From NCBI GenBank assembly GCA_009693015.1, contig SHYB01000019.1, forward strand, positions 1-39,826: 39,826 nucleotides of DNA. Direction: 5' to 3'. Numbering within the stretch: the first letter of the stretch is position 1; every line of letters starts with the position of its first letter. Positions 7,752 to 16,731 of this stretch are shown piece by piece. Both the position numbers and the translations under genes were made by a program. The DNA is from Dehalococcoidia bacterium (GTDB lineage Bacteria > Chloroflexota > Dehalococcoidia > SHYB01). Under the pieces are notes generated by a model, which worked only from the letters and a program-made list of their open reading frames with translations, did not search any database and was not told the origin of the DNA.

Positions 7752-9419
7752 CTACTCCTCCCACACCATTGCCCCATGTACCCAGGTGCGCTGGATGCGG
7801 AGGGACGCGAGGGCTTCAGGCGGGGTGACGAACGGATCGCCGCTGAGCTGGACGAGGTCGGCGGCATAGCCGGGGGCGATGCGGCCGAGGAGAGCGCCGT
7901 CGCCGGCGAGGGCGGCGGGAGCGCTGGTGTGGCAGGCGAGGGCCTGGGCGAGGGAGACGGCTTCTTCCGGGCCGATGGGTAGGCCAGCGCGGGTGCGGCG
8001 TAGGATGGCGGCAGCGATGGTGGCGAGGGGGCCTGGCGGGGCGATGGGTGCGTCTGAGCCGAAGGCGAGGGGGATGCCTGCCTGGGCCAGCGAGGCGATG
8101 CGGTAAAGCCAGCGGCGCCGGTGGGGGGGGATGAGGGCGGCGTAGCGGTCGCCGTGGTGGGCGATGAAGCCGGGCTGGGTGACGACGGCCACACCGAGGC
8201 GGGCGATCTCCGGCAGGAGATCGGGGGTGCAGAGGCCGCAGTGCTCGATGCGGTGACGCATGTGCATGGGTGAGGTATCACCCCCACCCCAACCCTCCCC
8301 CATCGAGGGGGAGGGGGTAGGAAAGCGTGCGGCTCTAGCATCCTCGTGCTGGCTTATGCGTGGGAAAGAGTCAGGGGACCGCTTGGCCTCAGCGTCTTGG
8401 GCGAAGGCGATGGCGTCGAGACCGGCGCGGAGGCCAGATTCATCGGCGGCGTGGAAGGCGCAGGGGAAGCCTGCGCCTTGTGCGGCGAGGGTGATGGCGT
8501 ACAGCTCTTCCGTGTCCGGCAGGACGCGCTGGGCAGTCTCGTTGAGCATGATTTTCACGGGGCCGATGCGCAGGGCGTCGTCGCCGGAGCGGTAGCCGTT
8601 GCCGCGCGCCGCGAGCGCGGCAACGTCGCTGGGGGCGATCATTTTACGCACGCGGATAGGGATGCGGCCTGCAGCGTACCAGCGTCGCAACAGATCGAGC
8701 TGGTCAAGGGCGCGCGCGGGAGTGGCGTCGTGGATGCACGTGACGCCAAGGGTGGCAAGACGTTGCGCCATGAGGGGGACAAGACGCTCGATTTCGGCGG
8801 CGGGGAGGGTAGGGACGCCGCGTGATTCGAGGAACGCTTCCATTTCCAGGCAATAGCCGGTGAGCTCGCCTGAGGCGAGGTCGCGCTCAAGGACGGCGCC
8901 GGGAGGCTCGGGGGTGTGGGGGCCGATGCCGAGGCGCTGGAGGGCGGCGCTGTTGAGGACGCAGGCGTGGCCGGAGCGGTGGGTGAGCTTGACGGGGTGC
9001 TGCGGCGCGGCGCGGTCAAGCTCCCAGCGCGCGGGGTTTCGTTGCTCACGCAAGGAGTATTCGTCGTAACCCCAGGCGCGCACCCACTCGCCGGGGGGCG
9101 TGCGCGCGGCGGCGCGGCGAATGGCATCCACGATTGCGGGGACGGAGGAGACGGCGGCAGGGGAGCAGTCCACAGCGGCGAGGCTGGCGGCGGCGGCAAA
9201 GAGATGGAGGTGGGCGTCTATGAAGCCGGGGAGCAACGTGGCGCCTTCGCAGTCCACGACGCGGGTGCCGGGGCGGCGCAGCGCGGCGAGATCGGCGGCG
9301 GGGCCAACGTGGATGATGCGCCCGCGGGAGACGGCGACGAGGTTTTCACCAGAAGACGGGGCGTCTGGGGCGAGCAGACGCGCGTTGGTGAGGATAAGGT
9401 CTGAGTAGGGTTGTGCCAT
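7752..9419 (-). CDS. YtcJ-like metal-dependent amidohydrolase with a translated repeat insertion
   Basis: A 555-residue amidohydrolase of the YtcJ/exoenzyme-regulatory family. Metal-site signatures are DAHLH (His70, His72), FHAADESG, RIEHC and FGSDAPI near the C-terminus. The N- and C-terminal strands form the usual beta sandwich (MAQPYSDLILTNARLL and GYAADLVQLSGDPF). Natural substrates of this family are varied and cannot be inferred. Just before RIEHC there is an unusual run (roughly residues 330-385) including PTPSPSMGEGWGGGD, which is a translated palindromic repeat at 8281-8320. The ATG at 9419 has no SD, and a predicted -10 (TACAAT, 9438-9443) suggests a very short leader. Confidence 0.85.
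   Translation of the reverse strand: MAQPYSDLILTNARLLAPDAPSSGENLVAVSRGRIIHVGPAADLAALRRPGTRVVDCEGATLLPGFIDAHLHLFAAAASLAAVDCSPAAVSSVPAIVDAIRRAAARTPPGEWVRAWGYDEYSLREQRNPARWELDRAAPQHPVKLTHRSGHACVLNSAALQRLGIGPHTPEPPGAVLERDLASGELTGYCLEMEAFLESRGVPTLPAAEIERLVPLMAQRLATLGVTCIHDATPARALDQLDLLRRWYAAGRIPIRVRKMIAPSDVAALAARGNGYRSGDDALRIGPVKIMLNETAQRVLPDTEELYAITLAAQGAGFPCAFHAADESGLRAGLDAIAFAQDAEAKRSPDSFPRISQHEDARAARFPTPSPSMGEGWGGGDTSPMHMRHRIEHCGLCTPDLLPEIARLGVAVVTQPGFIAHHGDRYAALIPPHRRRWLYRIASLAQAGIPLAFGSDAPIAPPGPLATIAAAILRRTRAGLPIGPEEAVSLAQALACHTSAPAALAGDGALLGRIAPGYAADLVQLSGDPFVTPPEALASLRIQRTWVHGAMVWEE
8281..8320. repeat. Palindromic repeat inside a coding sequence
   Basis: CCCTCCCCC (8293-8301) and GGGGGAGGG (8307-8315) form a 9-bp perfect stem around ATCGA. 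The surrounding CACCCC...AACCC and GGGGGTAGG text resembles the intergenic hairpin repeats at 10908-10940 and 39755-39794. It sits in frame within the amidohydrolase. Confidence 0.65.
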
Positions 9420-9437
9420 GGGAGGATCGCCGGCTTC

Positions 9438-9443
9438 ATTGTA
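9438..9443 (-). promoter_or_regulatory. Predicted -10 of the amidohydrolase gene
   Basis: TACAAT on the minus strand lies 18 nt before ATG 9419, predicting a leader of about 12 nt, which agrees with the absence of an SD. No good -35 is visible. Confidence 0.35.
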
Positions 9444-9490
9444 GCGATTGCAGCGGTGGGAGGCGCTCCCGTATCGGCTGCATGTCGCAA

Positions 9491-9499
9491 TGCTATACT
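9491..9499 (+). promoter_or_regulatory. Extended -10 promoter (TGCTATACT) of the antiporter gene
   Basis: TG-C-TATACT lies 64 nt before ATG 9564, predicting a leader of about 58 nt. It is divergent from the amidohydrolase promoter some 50 bp away. Confidence 0.5.
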
Positions 9500-9563
9500 T
9501 CAGATGGGTAGCGTGACGCTGCCCGGTTTTTTGCCGCGCCTCACTACGAAGCTGCGAGGACCG

Positions 9564-10883
9564 ATGGAGGGAAAGGACATCACGGAGCTGGTAACGCACC
9601 TTGCGTTCCAGCTGGGCGCAATCCTCCTTGCGGCGAAGCTGGCGGGCGAGGTGTGCGAACGGTGGCTGAAGATCCCGCCGGTGATCGGCGAATTGCTGGC
9701 GGGCGTGGCGATTGGGCCGTTCGCGCTAGGGCAGATCGAGATCACGAAGGGCTTTGGGGCGCTGTTCGCGCTGCCCCCAGGCTATGGCGAGGCGGGGAAC
9801 GTTGTGCCGGTGTCAAACGAGTTGTGGGCCGTTGGGCAGCTGGGCGCGATGGTGCTGCTGTTTCTGGCGGGGTTGGAGACGAACGCCAAGCTTTTTATGC
9901 GCTACGCGGGGCCGGGGCTGGCGGTGGCGGCGGGCGGGGTGGTCCTGCCGTTTGCGCTGGGGGCGCTGGCGACGGTGCTGATGGGGTTCGCCGATAGCTT
10001 CACCGACCCGGAGGCGCTGTTTATGGGGGCGATCCTCACGGCAACGTCAGTGGGGATTACGGCGCGGGTGCTCTCGGAACGGCGGAAGCTGGATACGCCG
10101 GAGGGAGTGACGGTGCTGGCGGCCGCGGTGATTGACGACGTGCTGGGCATCCTGGTGCTGACGGTGGTGGTGGGAATCGCGGCGACGGGGACGGTCTCCG
10201 GCGGCGAGGTGGCGCGGGTGGCGGTGAAGGCGGTGGGGTTTTGGGTGGGGCTGACGGCGCTGGGGTTCGGCGCATCGAAATATATCTCACGAGGGGTGCT
10301 TTCGTTCAAGGCTCCGGGTGCGGCGCTGGGCCTGGCCCTGGCGCTGGCGCTGCTCGCGTCGGCTCTGGCGGAGGTGTTCGGGCTGGCGATGATCATCGGC
10401 GCGTACTCGCTGGGGCTGGCGTTATCCAGCACGCGGCTGGCGAAGCGGATCGAGGAGGGGCTGGCGTCGGTATCGCACGCGCTGGCGCCGATTTTCTTCG
10501 TGGTGATGGGCATGCTAGTGGACGTGGGCTCGATGCGGCATGCACTGGCGTTCGGGGTGGTGATTACGGCGATTGCCGTGGTGACGAAGCTGGTGGGAGC
10601 GGGCCTGCCTGCGCTGGCCGTGGGGTTCAATCTGCGGGGCGCGGTGCGCATCGGCGTGGGGATGCTGCCGCGCGGCGAGGTGGCACTGATCGTGGCGGGG
10701 GTGGGCCTATCGCGCGGGGTGGTCTCCAACGATTTGTTCGGCGTGGCGATCATGATGACGATTGTGACGACGGTGGTGGCGCCGATTGTGCTGGTGCCGG
10801 TGTTCGAGCACGGCGGGCCAGGGCGCAGAAAGCCAGATGCGGCGACGGTTGCGGCGAGCGGGGGCGGGGAGTCGCGGGAGTAG
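9564..10883 (+). CDS. CPA2/Kef-type cation:proton antiporter
   Basis: A 439-residue integral membrane protein of the monovalent cation:proton antiporter-2 family, exchanging Na+ or K+ for H+. The hydrophobic profile suggests about 12-13 membrane segments. Family signatures include IPPVIGELLAGVAIGPF near the N-terminus, LFLAGLET, GAILTATSVGITARVLSE, and the paired Asp motif AAAVIDDVLGILVL, which carries the proton/cation-binding aspartate. No C-terminal RCK/TrkA-N regulatory domain is present; the tail is a short polar stretch. ATG 9564 follows GCGAGGACCG. Ion specificity cannot be read from the sequence. Confidence 0.88.
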   Translation: MEGKDITELVTHLAFQLGAILLAAKLAGEVCERWLKIPPVIGELLAGVAIGPFALGQIEITKGFGALFALPPGYGEAGNVVPVSNELWAVGQLGAMVLLFLAGLETNAKLFMRYAGPGLAVAAGGVVLPFALGALATVLMGFADSFTDPEALFMGAILTATSVGITARVLSERRKLDTPEGVTVLAAAVIDDVLGILVLTVVVGIAATGTVSGGEVARVAVKAVGFWVGLTALGFGASKYISRGVLSFKAPGAALGLALALALLASALAEVFGLAMIIGAYSLGLALSSTRLAKRIEEGLASVSHALAPIFFVVMGMLVDVGSMRHALAFGVVITAIAVVTKLVGAGLPALAVGFNLRGAVRIGVGMLPRGEVALIVAGVGLSRGVVSNDLFGVAIMMTIVTTVVAPIVLVPVFEHGGPGRRKPDAATVAASGGGESRE

Positions 10884-11055
10884 GCTGGCTGCGGATGCGG
10901 ATGCGCCTCACCCCGGCCCTCTCCATCCAAGATGGAGAGCGGGATGCTGCCGCGCTGTAGAGGCGGGCATTGTGGCGCGCTTCGAGCGTCACAGGGCAAA
11001 TGAGTCAGGTGGGGCCACGGCGAATGGAGTTGGGCTGCGGGGAAGCGACACCCTC

Positions 11056-11092
11056 AAAAAGGGGCGTCCCCGGGGTGAGGACCGGGGACGCC
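11056..11092 (-). terminator. Rho-independent terminator of the nrdJ-side operon
   Basis: On the minus strand an 11-bp perfect stem (GGCGTCCCCGG with CCGGGGACGCC, 8-nt loop) is followed by CC and then TTTTT (11060-11056). It would end transcripts from the small gene at 11217-11711. Confidence 0.8.
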
Positions 11093-11134
11093 GGGTGAGC
11101 GCCCGCGCCCATTGCGAGGCGGGCATCGACGATT

Positions 11135-11164
11135 GGGGCGTCCGAGAGGCAATCGGACGGCCCC
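11135..11164. repeat. Imperfect inverted repeat
   Basis: GGGGCGTCCGA (11135-11145) pairs with TCGGACG-G-CCCC (11153-11164) with one bulged G and a 7-nt loop. It lies 43 bp from the terminator, towards the minus-strand gene end. No T-run follows on either strand. Confidence 0.5.
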
Positions 11165-11216
11165 AGGATGACCGCGTGGCCCCAGGCTAGGATGGGGCGG
11201 GCGATGCGTGGGCTGG

Positions 11217-11711
11217 TTATGGTGCGGCGCGTGCCGCGAGGGTGCTCCTCTCCATTGCTACAGCCTGCCGCACAAAGAGCAGGCCGTTGTCCCAACTGAT
11301 GTTGCGCTCTGCTGCACTGCCATCGGGGGTGGGAGTCTTGATGGTGCAACCGTCCGGCCGCGCGAGGACTTTCATGCCGTGCCAGCGTTCGTGGGTGTAG
11401 TGGCGGCCGAAGATGCGTTCAACGAAGGCGAGGGCGTCCGCCACCGCTTGGGGATCAGAGGGGGGAACGTCTAGCAGGACGAGGCCTGCGGTGCGGGCAA
11501 GGGGGAGCGCGCGCTCCTCCCAGAGGCGGCGGTCGCGGGTGAGGATGATGCCGCCGGCAGGACGCCGCTTGGGCCGGAAGGCCTTCCCCGGCAGGGGGAT
11601 GTTGCCGGCGCCGGCGGAGACGAGGAAGCCGGCCTTGACGGCAAGAGCAGCAGTCTCCGCGTCTATGGTGTGGTCAGCGCAGAGGGTGAGGAGTCCGGGC
11701 ATCTGCGGCAT
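11217..11711 (-). CDS. Conserved-looking hypothetical protein, weakly PIN/DUF5615-like
   Basis: A 164-residue soluble protein lying 50 nt behind nrdJ on the same strand. The pattern CADHTIDAETAALAVKAGF, then GIILTRDRRLWEE, then LVLLDVPPSDPQAVADAL resembles the layout of PIN-like DUF5615 proteins (acidic N-terminal strand, TRD motif, C-terminal helix). The match is by eye and weak, and the C-terminal 50 residues (HYTHERWHGMKVLARPDG and onward) are not explained by it. ATG 11711 follows GAGGAT; ATG 11702 is possible. It may be translated from the nrdJ message. Function unknown. Confidence 0.5.
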   Translation of the reverse strand: MPQMPGLLTLCADHTIDAETAALAVKAGFLVSAGAGNIPLPGKAFRPKRRPAGGIILTRDRRLWEERALPLARTAGLVLLDVPPSDPQAVADALAFVERIFGRHYTHERWHGMKVLARPDGCTIKTPTPDGSAAERNISWDNGLLFVRQAVAMERSTLAARAAP

Positions 11712-11761
11712 CAGTGCTGATCCTCAATCCTGTTCACGTCTTCTTCCTGTCTTGTTCCTGT

Positions 11762-14467
11762 TTATCCACACTTGTTGAAGCCGCAGGCGTGGCACATGAG
11801 GCAGCCTTCCTGGTAGGAGAGGCGGCCGGAGCAGTCTGGGCAGCGCATGACTTCGGTCATCTCCGGGGCGCGCTTGCTGCGAGCAGGCAGGGGCGCGGCT
11901 TGGCCCTTGGCCTGCTCAGGGTTGAAGAGGCCGAGCTGGGCGCCGTCCATGGTGCGTTCGGTGAAGGAGTCGCCCGATGCGTCTCCCTGGCTGGCGCCGA
12001 CGTAGCCGGCGAGGGCGAAGGCGACGGCGTCCGGGGCGGATCGCACGAGGTTACCGTTGTCCCAGGCGGGGCAGCAGGTGATGCCGCGGAGCTGCTGGAC
12101 GATGGATTCGATGTCCACGCCAGCGCGGAGGGCGAGGGAGACGAGGCGGGAAATGGCCTCCAGCTGGGCGGAATCGCAGCCGCCGGCCTTGCCCAAGGCG
12201 CTGAAGACCTCGAAGGGCTTGCCGCGCTCGTCCAGGTTGAGGGTGATGTACATGTTGCCGTGGCCGGTGCGGACGCGATGGGTCATGCCGCGGACGATGA
12301 CGGGACGCTCGCGGGGATGGCGCGGAACGGGGCCGGAGGCGATCTGCTCGGCCTGCTGAAGCGCACCGGCGTGCTGCTCGGCGGGGGCAGGCTCGCGGGC
12401 GGGGGCAGGCGCGGGCGTGGCTTCAGCGATGGGCAGGACGATCTTGGCCTCGCTCTTGCCTTCTCCTTTGCCTTCGCCGGTGCGTGCCTGTTCGGTCTTG
12501 CCGGTGGAGAGCACTTGCATGGACTTGGAGCCATCACGGTAGATGGTGACGCCTTTGCAGCCGGTCTTGTAGGCCAGGCGGTAGACGGTGCGGACGTCTT
12601 CAACACTGGCGTCATGGCCGAAGTTGACGGTCTTGGAGACGGCGTTGTCCGTGAAGCGCTGGAAGGCGGCCTGCATGCGGACGTGCCATTCCGGGGCGAT
12701 GTCATGGGAGGTGACGAAGAGACGCTGCACCCATTGGGGGACGCCGGGCATGCCCTTGACGGAGCCGCGGCGGGCGAGCTCTTCCATCATCTCCTGGCTG
12801 TAGAAGCCTTCCCTGCGGGCGACGGCTTCAAAGTAGGGGTTGACTTCAATGAGCTTGGTGCCTTCCATGACGGTGCGGGAGTAGGAGAGGGCGAAGAGGG
12901 GTTCGATGCCGCTGGAGCAGTTGGCGATGATGCTGATGGTGCCGGTGGGGGCGATGGTGGTGCGCGTGGAGTTGCGCAGGCGGCGGGGGCCGAGGGGGCC
13001 GAGGGGGCCGTACACGGAATCGTCCCAGTCGGGGAAGGCGCCGCGCTCTTCGGCAAGGGCCATGGAGGCCTCATCGGCCTTCTCCTGGATGAAGGCCATG
13101 ACTTGCTCGGCGAGGTGGAGGGCTTCCTCGGAATCGTAGGGGGCGCCCATCATGAGGAGCATGTCCGCCCAGCCCATGACGCCGAGGCCGATGCGGCGAA
13201 TGCTCTTGGAGACTTCTTCAATCTGGGCGATGGGGTAGCGGTTCATGGTGACGACGTTGTCCAGGAAGCGGACGGCGGTGAAGACGGTGCGCTCCAGCTT
13301 CTCCCAGTCCACGGTGCGGATGGGGAGGTCAGTGACCATCTGGGCGAGGTTGATGGAGCCGAGGTTGCAGGAGTCATAGGGATAGAGGGGCTGCTCACCG
13401 CAGGGGTTGGTGGCTTCAATAGGCCCGCGCTTGGGGACGGGGCTGGAACGGGCGGTGTTCATGCGGTCAATAAAGATGATGCCGGGATCGCCGGTCTTCC
13501 ACGCGCTGTTGACGAGCTGATCGAAGACTTCGCGGGCGTTGTGCCGGCCGGTGACCTGGCCGTTGCGGGGGTTGATGAGATCGTAGTCGGTGCCGCGCTC
13601 CACGGCGTCCATGAATTTTTCCGTGACGGCGACGGAGATGTTGAAGTTTTGCAGGGACTTGTCGTCGTCTTTGGCGTGGATGAATTTGAGGACGTCCGGG
13701 TGCTGGACGCTGAGGATGCCCATGTTGGCGCCGCGGCGGGTGCCGCCCTGTTTGACGACCTCAGTAGCGGTGTCAAAGATGCGGATGAAGGAGACGGGGC
13801 CGGAGGCGATGCCGCCGGTGGAGCCGACGACGTCATTCTCCGGGCGGATGCGGGAGAAGGCGAAGCCGGTGCCGCCGCCGCTCTTGTGGATCATGGCGGT
13901 GTGGGTGGCGGAGGCGAAGATGCCCTGCATATCGTCAGGGACGGGGAGGACGAAGCAGGCGGAGAGCTGCTGGAGGTCACGGCCAGCGTTCATGATGGTG
14001 GGGGAGTTGGGGAGGAACTCCAGTTTGGACATCATGTGGTAGAACTCTTCGAAGATAGGGGAGACGTCGGCGGCGTGGTCCTCGACGATTTCACCCTCGG
14101 CCAGGTTGCGGGCGACGCGGCGGAACATCTGCTCGGGGGTCTCCACCACCTTGCCGTCGCGGTCTTTTGCCAAGTAGCGGCGCTTGAGCACCTCGTAGGC
14201 GTTGGGGGCGATGTCCAGGCCAGGGACCGCCGAGGGGACACGCACGAGGGGCGCGGCGCGGCGCGGATCTACGGCGCCCCTGGCCGCGGCGCCGTGGCCG
14301 CCACTAGTGACGCTGACGACTCCGGGCGCCTGGAGGCGCAGCTCTTGCAGGGCGAGCGGCGGATGCTCGATTTGCTTATCGCCGAGGCGTATCTCCGGGC
14401 GGCGGTTCTTGCCGGAGGCGGGCTTGGCGGATTTGCGGTTGCGGTTGTTGGATTTGTCCATTGCCAT
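11762..14467 (-). CDS. nrdJ: Adenosylcobalamin-dependent (class II) ribonucleotide reductase
   Basis: A 901-residue enzyme making deoxynucleotides from ribonucleotides with a B12-derived radical, usable with or without oxygen. Seen in order: a variable basic N-terminus, [17 protein letters not shown] with redox Cys in [35 protein letters not shown], the radical-site loop NPCGEQPL, the partner Cys in SCNLGSINL, and [18 protein letters not shown]. The tail carries a zinc-ribbon-like CPDC...CMMC-type Cys cluster ([20 protein letters not shown]), typical of NrdJ. No ATP-cone is seen at the N-terminus. nrdR lies just upstream, suggesting control by it. ATG 14467 and 14461 are both possible starts. 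I saw no B12 riboswitch core in the 197-nt gap upstream. Confidence 0.95.
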   Translation of the reverse strand: MAMDKSNNRNRKSAKPASGKNRRPEIRLGDKQIEHPPLALQELRLQAPGVVSVTSGGHGAAARGAVDPRRAAPLVRVPSAVPGLDIAPNAYEVLKRRYLAKDRDGKVVETPEQMFRRVARNLAEGEIVEDHAADVSPIFEEFYHMMSKLEFLPNSPTIMNAGRDLQQLSACFVLPVPDDMQGIFASATHTAMIHKSGGGTGFAFSRIRPENDVVGSTGGIASGPVSFIRIFDTATEVVKQGGTRRGANMGILSVQHPDVLKFIHAKDDDKSLQNFNISVAVTEKFMDAVERGTDYDLINPRNGQVTGRHNAREVFDQLVNSAWKTGDPGIIFIDRMNTARSSPVPKRGPIEATNPCGEQPLYPYDSCNLGSINLAQMVTDLPIRTVDWEKLERTVFTAVRFLDNVVTMNRYPIAQIEEVSKSIRRIGLGVMGWADMLLMMGAPYDSEEALHLAEQVMAFIQEKADEASMALAEERGAFPDWDDSVYGPLGPLGPRRLRNSTRTTIAPTGTISIIANCSSGIEPLFALSYSRTVMEGTKLIEVNPYFEAVARREGFYSQEMMEELARRGSVKGMPGVPQWVQRLFVTSHDIAPEWHVRMQAAFQRFTDNAVSKTVNFGHDASVEDVRTVYRLAYKTGCKGVTIYRDGSKSMQVLSTGKTEQARTGEGKGEGKSEAKIVLPIAEATPAPAPAREPAPAEQHAGALQQAEQIASGPVPRHPRERPVIVRGMTHRVRTGHGNMYITLNLDERGKPFEVFSALGKAGGCDSAQLEAISRLVSLALRAGVDIESIVQQLRGITCCPAWDNGNLVRSAPDAVAFALAGYVGASQGDASGDSFTERTMDGAQLGLFNPEQAKGQAAPLPARSKRAPEMTEVMRCPDCSGRLSYQEGCLMCHACGFNKCG

Positions 14468-14664
14468 GGGATGAAAAACCTCTCTTTATAGATAGACTGA
14501 TTAGGCGGGCAGGTGGGTGCTCCCGCAGGGGTTAGCTGTTGATGCTTGCCGGCGTGCGGCGCGAACAGGGACGCCGCGCGTTAGGGGAGACGCTGGGCCG
14601 CGGCGATAGAAGGCCTGCGGCATATGTAGCTGTGGATTGTTGACGGTGCATAGCGATATATGAC

Positions 14665-15285
14665 TCAGGCGTTGCGATCTTCAGGTGCGGCAGCGCCACG
14701 CTGGTTGGACGCACGGCGGGCGGGCGCACCGAGACGTGAGCCACGGGGACGGCGCTGGCGCTTGCGGCGGCGCAACTCAACGGGCGTGGGTTTCTCTTCC
14801 GGCAGCAATGGGAGCTGCGCCGACGGGGAGCTGCCTTCCTTGTGGGCCAGGAGCGTTTCGATCTCCTCACGAAAGTTGTCAATATCGGCAAAGTCGCGGT
14901 AGACGGAGGCGTAGCGGATGAAGGCGACGCGGTCGAGCAATTTCAAGCGGTCCATGACCATTTCGCCGATCATGGACGAGGGGACTTCGGCGCGGCCGAG
15001 GGACTGCACCTCTGCATCTATCTCTTCTACGATCTTCTCAATTGCGCCCATGGGCAAGGGGCGCTTGGCACAGGCGCGGCGGATGCCCCCGGCGAGCTTA
15101 TCGCGGGAGAAGTCTTCACGGCGGCCATCACGCTTGATGATCTGGAGTGTGGCGGACTGCACCCGCTCATAGGTGGTGAAGCGCAGGCCGCAGCGGAGGC
15201 ATTCGCGGCGGCGGCGGATGCCGTCTTCCGAGGTGCGGGAATCGGTGACCTTGCTGTCTACGTTGCTGCAGTAGGGGCACTTCAT
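14665..15285 (-). CDS. nrdR: Transcriptional repressor NrdR with a long basic C-terminal tail
   Basis: Zinc-ribbon/ATP-cone repressor of ribonucleotide reductase genes. The zinc ribbon is at residues 1-45 (CPYC...CLRCGLRFTTYER), and the ATP-cone follows (IIKRDGRREDFSRDKLAGGI to about 145), where ATP/dATP binding sets DNA affinity. The usual NrdR is about 150-160 residues; this one is 206, with an extra ~50-residue Arg/Pro/Ala-rich tail (RRRKRQRRPRGSR and onward) of unknown role. It sits between ftsZ and nrdJ, so regulator and target are adjacent. A good promoter lies at 15394-15422. Confidence 0.95.
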   Translation of the reverse strand: MKCPYCSNVDSKVTDSRTSEDGIRRRRECLRCGLRFTTYERVQSATLQIIKRDGRREDFSRDKLAGGIRRACAKRPLPMGAIEKIVEEIDAEVQSLGRAEVPSSMIGEMVMDRLKLLDRVAFIRYASVYRDFADIDNFREEIETLLAHKEGSSPSAQLPLLPEEKPTPVELRRRKRQRRPRGSRLGAPARRASNQRGAAAPEDRNA

Positions 15286-15393
15286 GGCGGTGTCTCTGGA
15301 ATTGGCTGGGCCTTGCTGGACTTGAGAACCCGCGCGGTGGATTACAGCTATTGGGTTTCGCTTTTTCCTGCTCTACGCGAATGAGGCTAGAAT

Positions 15394-15422
15394 GTTGTAC
15401 TCCACATACACTACCGTGTCAA
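15394..15422 (-). promoter_or_regulatory. nrdR promoter (TTGACA-17-TACAAC)
   Basis: On the minus strand TTGACA (15422-15417) is separated by 17 nt from TACAAC (15399-15394), giving a leader of about 100 nt before ATG 15285. The palindrome ACACTACCGTGT (15408-15419) overlaps the -35/spacer and could be an operator. Confidence 0.65.
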
Positions 15423-15561
15423 GGGTCTTTTGGCCCGCGAACTACTATATTTCGCGCTACGTTGACCTATGCACACAAGCCCTGGGGTTAGGAACAAGAG
15501 TATGCACATTGTGCGCAAGGGTCAAAACGTCTCATGCCGCACCCCCCAACGGGCAGGAGAA

Positions 15562-15595
15562 GGAGGGTGGCCCGGTGCAGCCCGGGCCACCCTCC
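15562..15595 (-). terminator. Strong hairpin behind ftsZ
   Basis: A perfect 14-bp stem (GGAGGGTGGCCCGG with CCGGGCCACCCTCC) with a 6-nt loop starts 9 nt beyond the ftsZ stop. On the minus strand the following sequence is C/T-rich (CTTCTCC) but without a true T-run, so it may terminate weakly or protect the 3' end. Confidence 0.6.
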
Positions 15596-15603
15596 GGGGA
15601 TGG

Positions 15604-16731
15604 TTAGAAGCCGATGGGCAGCTTGGAGCGGCGCGTATCGTCGGTGCGCACGACGGGTTGCTTGCGCAGGAACGGGGGTACGTCGAGGTCAATTTCAGCA
15701 GCGGATTTATCGCCGCGGGCGGGGCCGTCTTGGAGCAGGCGGTTCACCGTGTCCGCGCTGGCGAAGGCGGTAGCTTCCTGGTTGGCGAAGCCGGTGGCGA
15801 TGAGGGTGATCTTGACTTCGTTCTCCATGCGGGTGTCCGTGGTCATGCCGAAGAAGATGTTGGCATTGGGGTCCACGGCCTTGGCGATGATGTCGGCGGC
15901 AGCGTTGAGCTCGCTGAGGGTGAGGTCGGCGCCGCCGGTGACGACGAAGAGGACGCCCTTGGCGCCTTCAATGGAGACATCAAGCAGGGGATTGGTGATG
16001 GCGGCGCGTGCGGCGTCAGTGGCGCGATTATCGCCCTGGCCGTAGCCGATGCCCATCATGGCGGAGCCGGCATTGGCCATCACGGTGCGGACGTCAGCGA
16101 AGTCCACGTTGATGTCGCCAGGGATGGTGACGATTTCGGCGATGGACTGGATGGCGCGGCGCAGGACCTCATCGGCAAGCTTGAAGGCGTTGCCCACGGT
16201 GACCTTGCGGTCGCAGACGCTGACGAGAGCGTCGTTGGGGATGACGAGGAGGGTGTCCACCTTATCGCGCAGGCGGGCGATTCCTTCCTCGGCCTTGCGC
16301 TTGCGATGGGCGCCTTCCCAGATGAAGGGGCGGGTGACGACGGCCACGGTGAGGGCGCCGGCGCCACGGGCAAGCTCGGCGATGACGGGAGCGGCGCCGG
16401 TGCCGGTGCCGCCGCCCATGCCCGCGGCGATGAACACCATGTCCGTGCCGCGCACGCACTGTTCCAGCTCTTCACGGCTCTCTTCGGCGGACTGACGTCC
16501 CTTTTCAGGGTCGCCGCCGACGCCGAGGCCGCGGGTGATCGAGTCGCCGATGCGGACGCACACGGGAGCTTCGGCCCTCACGAGGGCCTGCGCATCCGTG
16601 TTGACGCATACATAATCCACGCCCGGCGCATGATCTTTGGCCATGCGGCTGACTGCGTTGCAGCCGCCGCCGCCGACGCCGATGACCTTTACGTTCGCCA
16701 CTCCGTCAAACTTGCCGCTGTCCGATGCCAT
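15604..16731 (-). CDS. ftsZ: Cell division protein FtsZ
   Basis: Tubulin-like GTPase forming the division ring. The 375-residue product has VIGVGGGGCNAV at the N-terminus, the tubulin signature GMGGGTGTGAAP (GTP phosphate binding), the T7-loop region with NVDFADVRTVM, and a C-terminal tail DVPPFLRKQ resembling the conserved FtsA-binding peptide. ATG 16731 was chosen because the family N-terminus begins there and AGGGGGA lies about 10 nt upstream; an in-frame ATG at 16791 has no SD. It lies 167 nt downstream of ftsA. Confidence 0.96.
   Translation of the reverse strand: MASDSGKFDGVANVKVIGVGGGGCNAVSRMAKDHAPGVDYVCVNTDAQALVRAEAPVCVRIGDSITRGLGVGGDPEKGRQSAEESREELEQCVRGTDMVFIAAGMGGGTGTGAAPVIAELARGAGALTVAVVTRPFIWEGAHRKRKAEEGIARLRDKVDTLLVIPNDALVSVCDRKVTVGNAFKLADEVLRRAIQSIAEIVTIPGDINVDFADVRTVMANAGSAMMGIGYGQGDNRATDAARAAITNPLLDVSIEGAKGVLFVVTGGADLTLSELNAAADIIAKAVDPNANIFFGMTTDTRMENEVKITLIATGFANQEATAFASADTVNRLLQDGPARGDKSAAEIDLDVPPFLRKQPVVRTDDTRRSKLPIGF

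Larger units (their letters stand above)
10884..11216. other. Gene-free gap holding a hairpin repeat and structured elements
   Basis: No gene is supported. At 10919-10939 CTCTCCATC-CAA-GATGGAGAG forms a 9-bp stem, a copy of the repeat also found at 39766-39793. Two further strong hairpins (11056-11092 and 11135-11164) lie behind the minus-strand gene that ends at 11217. Confidence 0.55.
15286..15603. other. Gap between ftsZ and nrdR
   Basis: No gene is supported in this 318-bp gap. It holds the ftsZ hairpin (15562-15595), the nrdR promoter (15394-15422) and AT-richer text at 15395-15475 that contrasts with the GC-rich surroundings, including CTATATTT at 15445-15452. Confidence 0.5.

Noticed and set aside
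11714-14491. A 925-codon open frame on the plus strand opposite nrdJ
   Set aside because: It is the GC-rich antisense mirror of nrdJ, with Gly/Ala/Val/Asp-rich composition and no recognisable motifs.
14616-14661. NrdR boxes upstream of nrdJ (ATATAT at 14656-14661, GCATATGTAG at 14620-14629) and of nrdR (CTATATTT at 15445)
   Set aside because: The matches to the palindromic NrdR consensus are partial and the centre-to-centre spacing is about 34-36 bp, not the usual 31-32 bp. Not listed as sites.
14468-14664. B12 riboswitch upstream of the B12-dependent nrdJ
   Set aside because: I looked for the B12-box (GCCACTG-like) and its flanking stems on the minus strand and found none.
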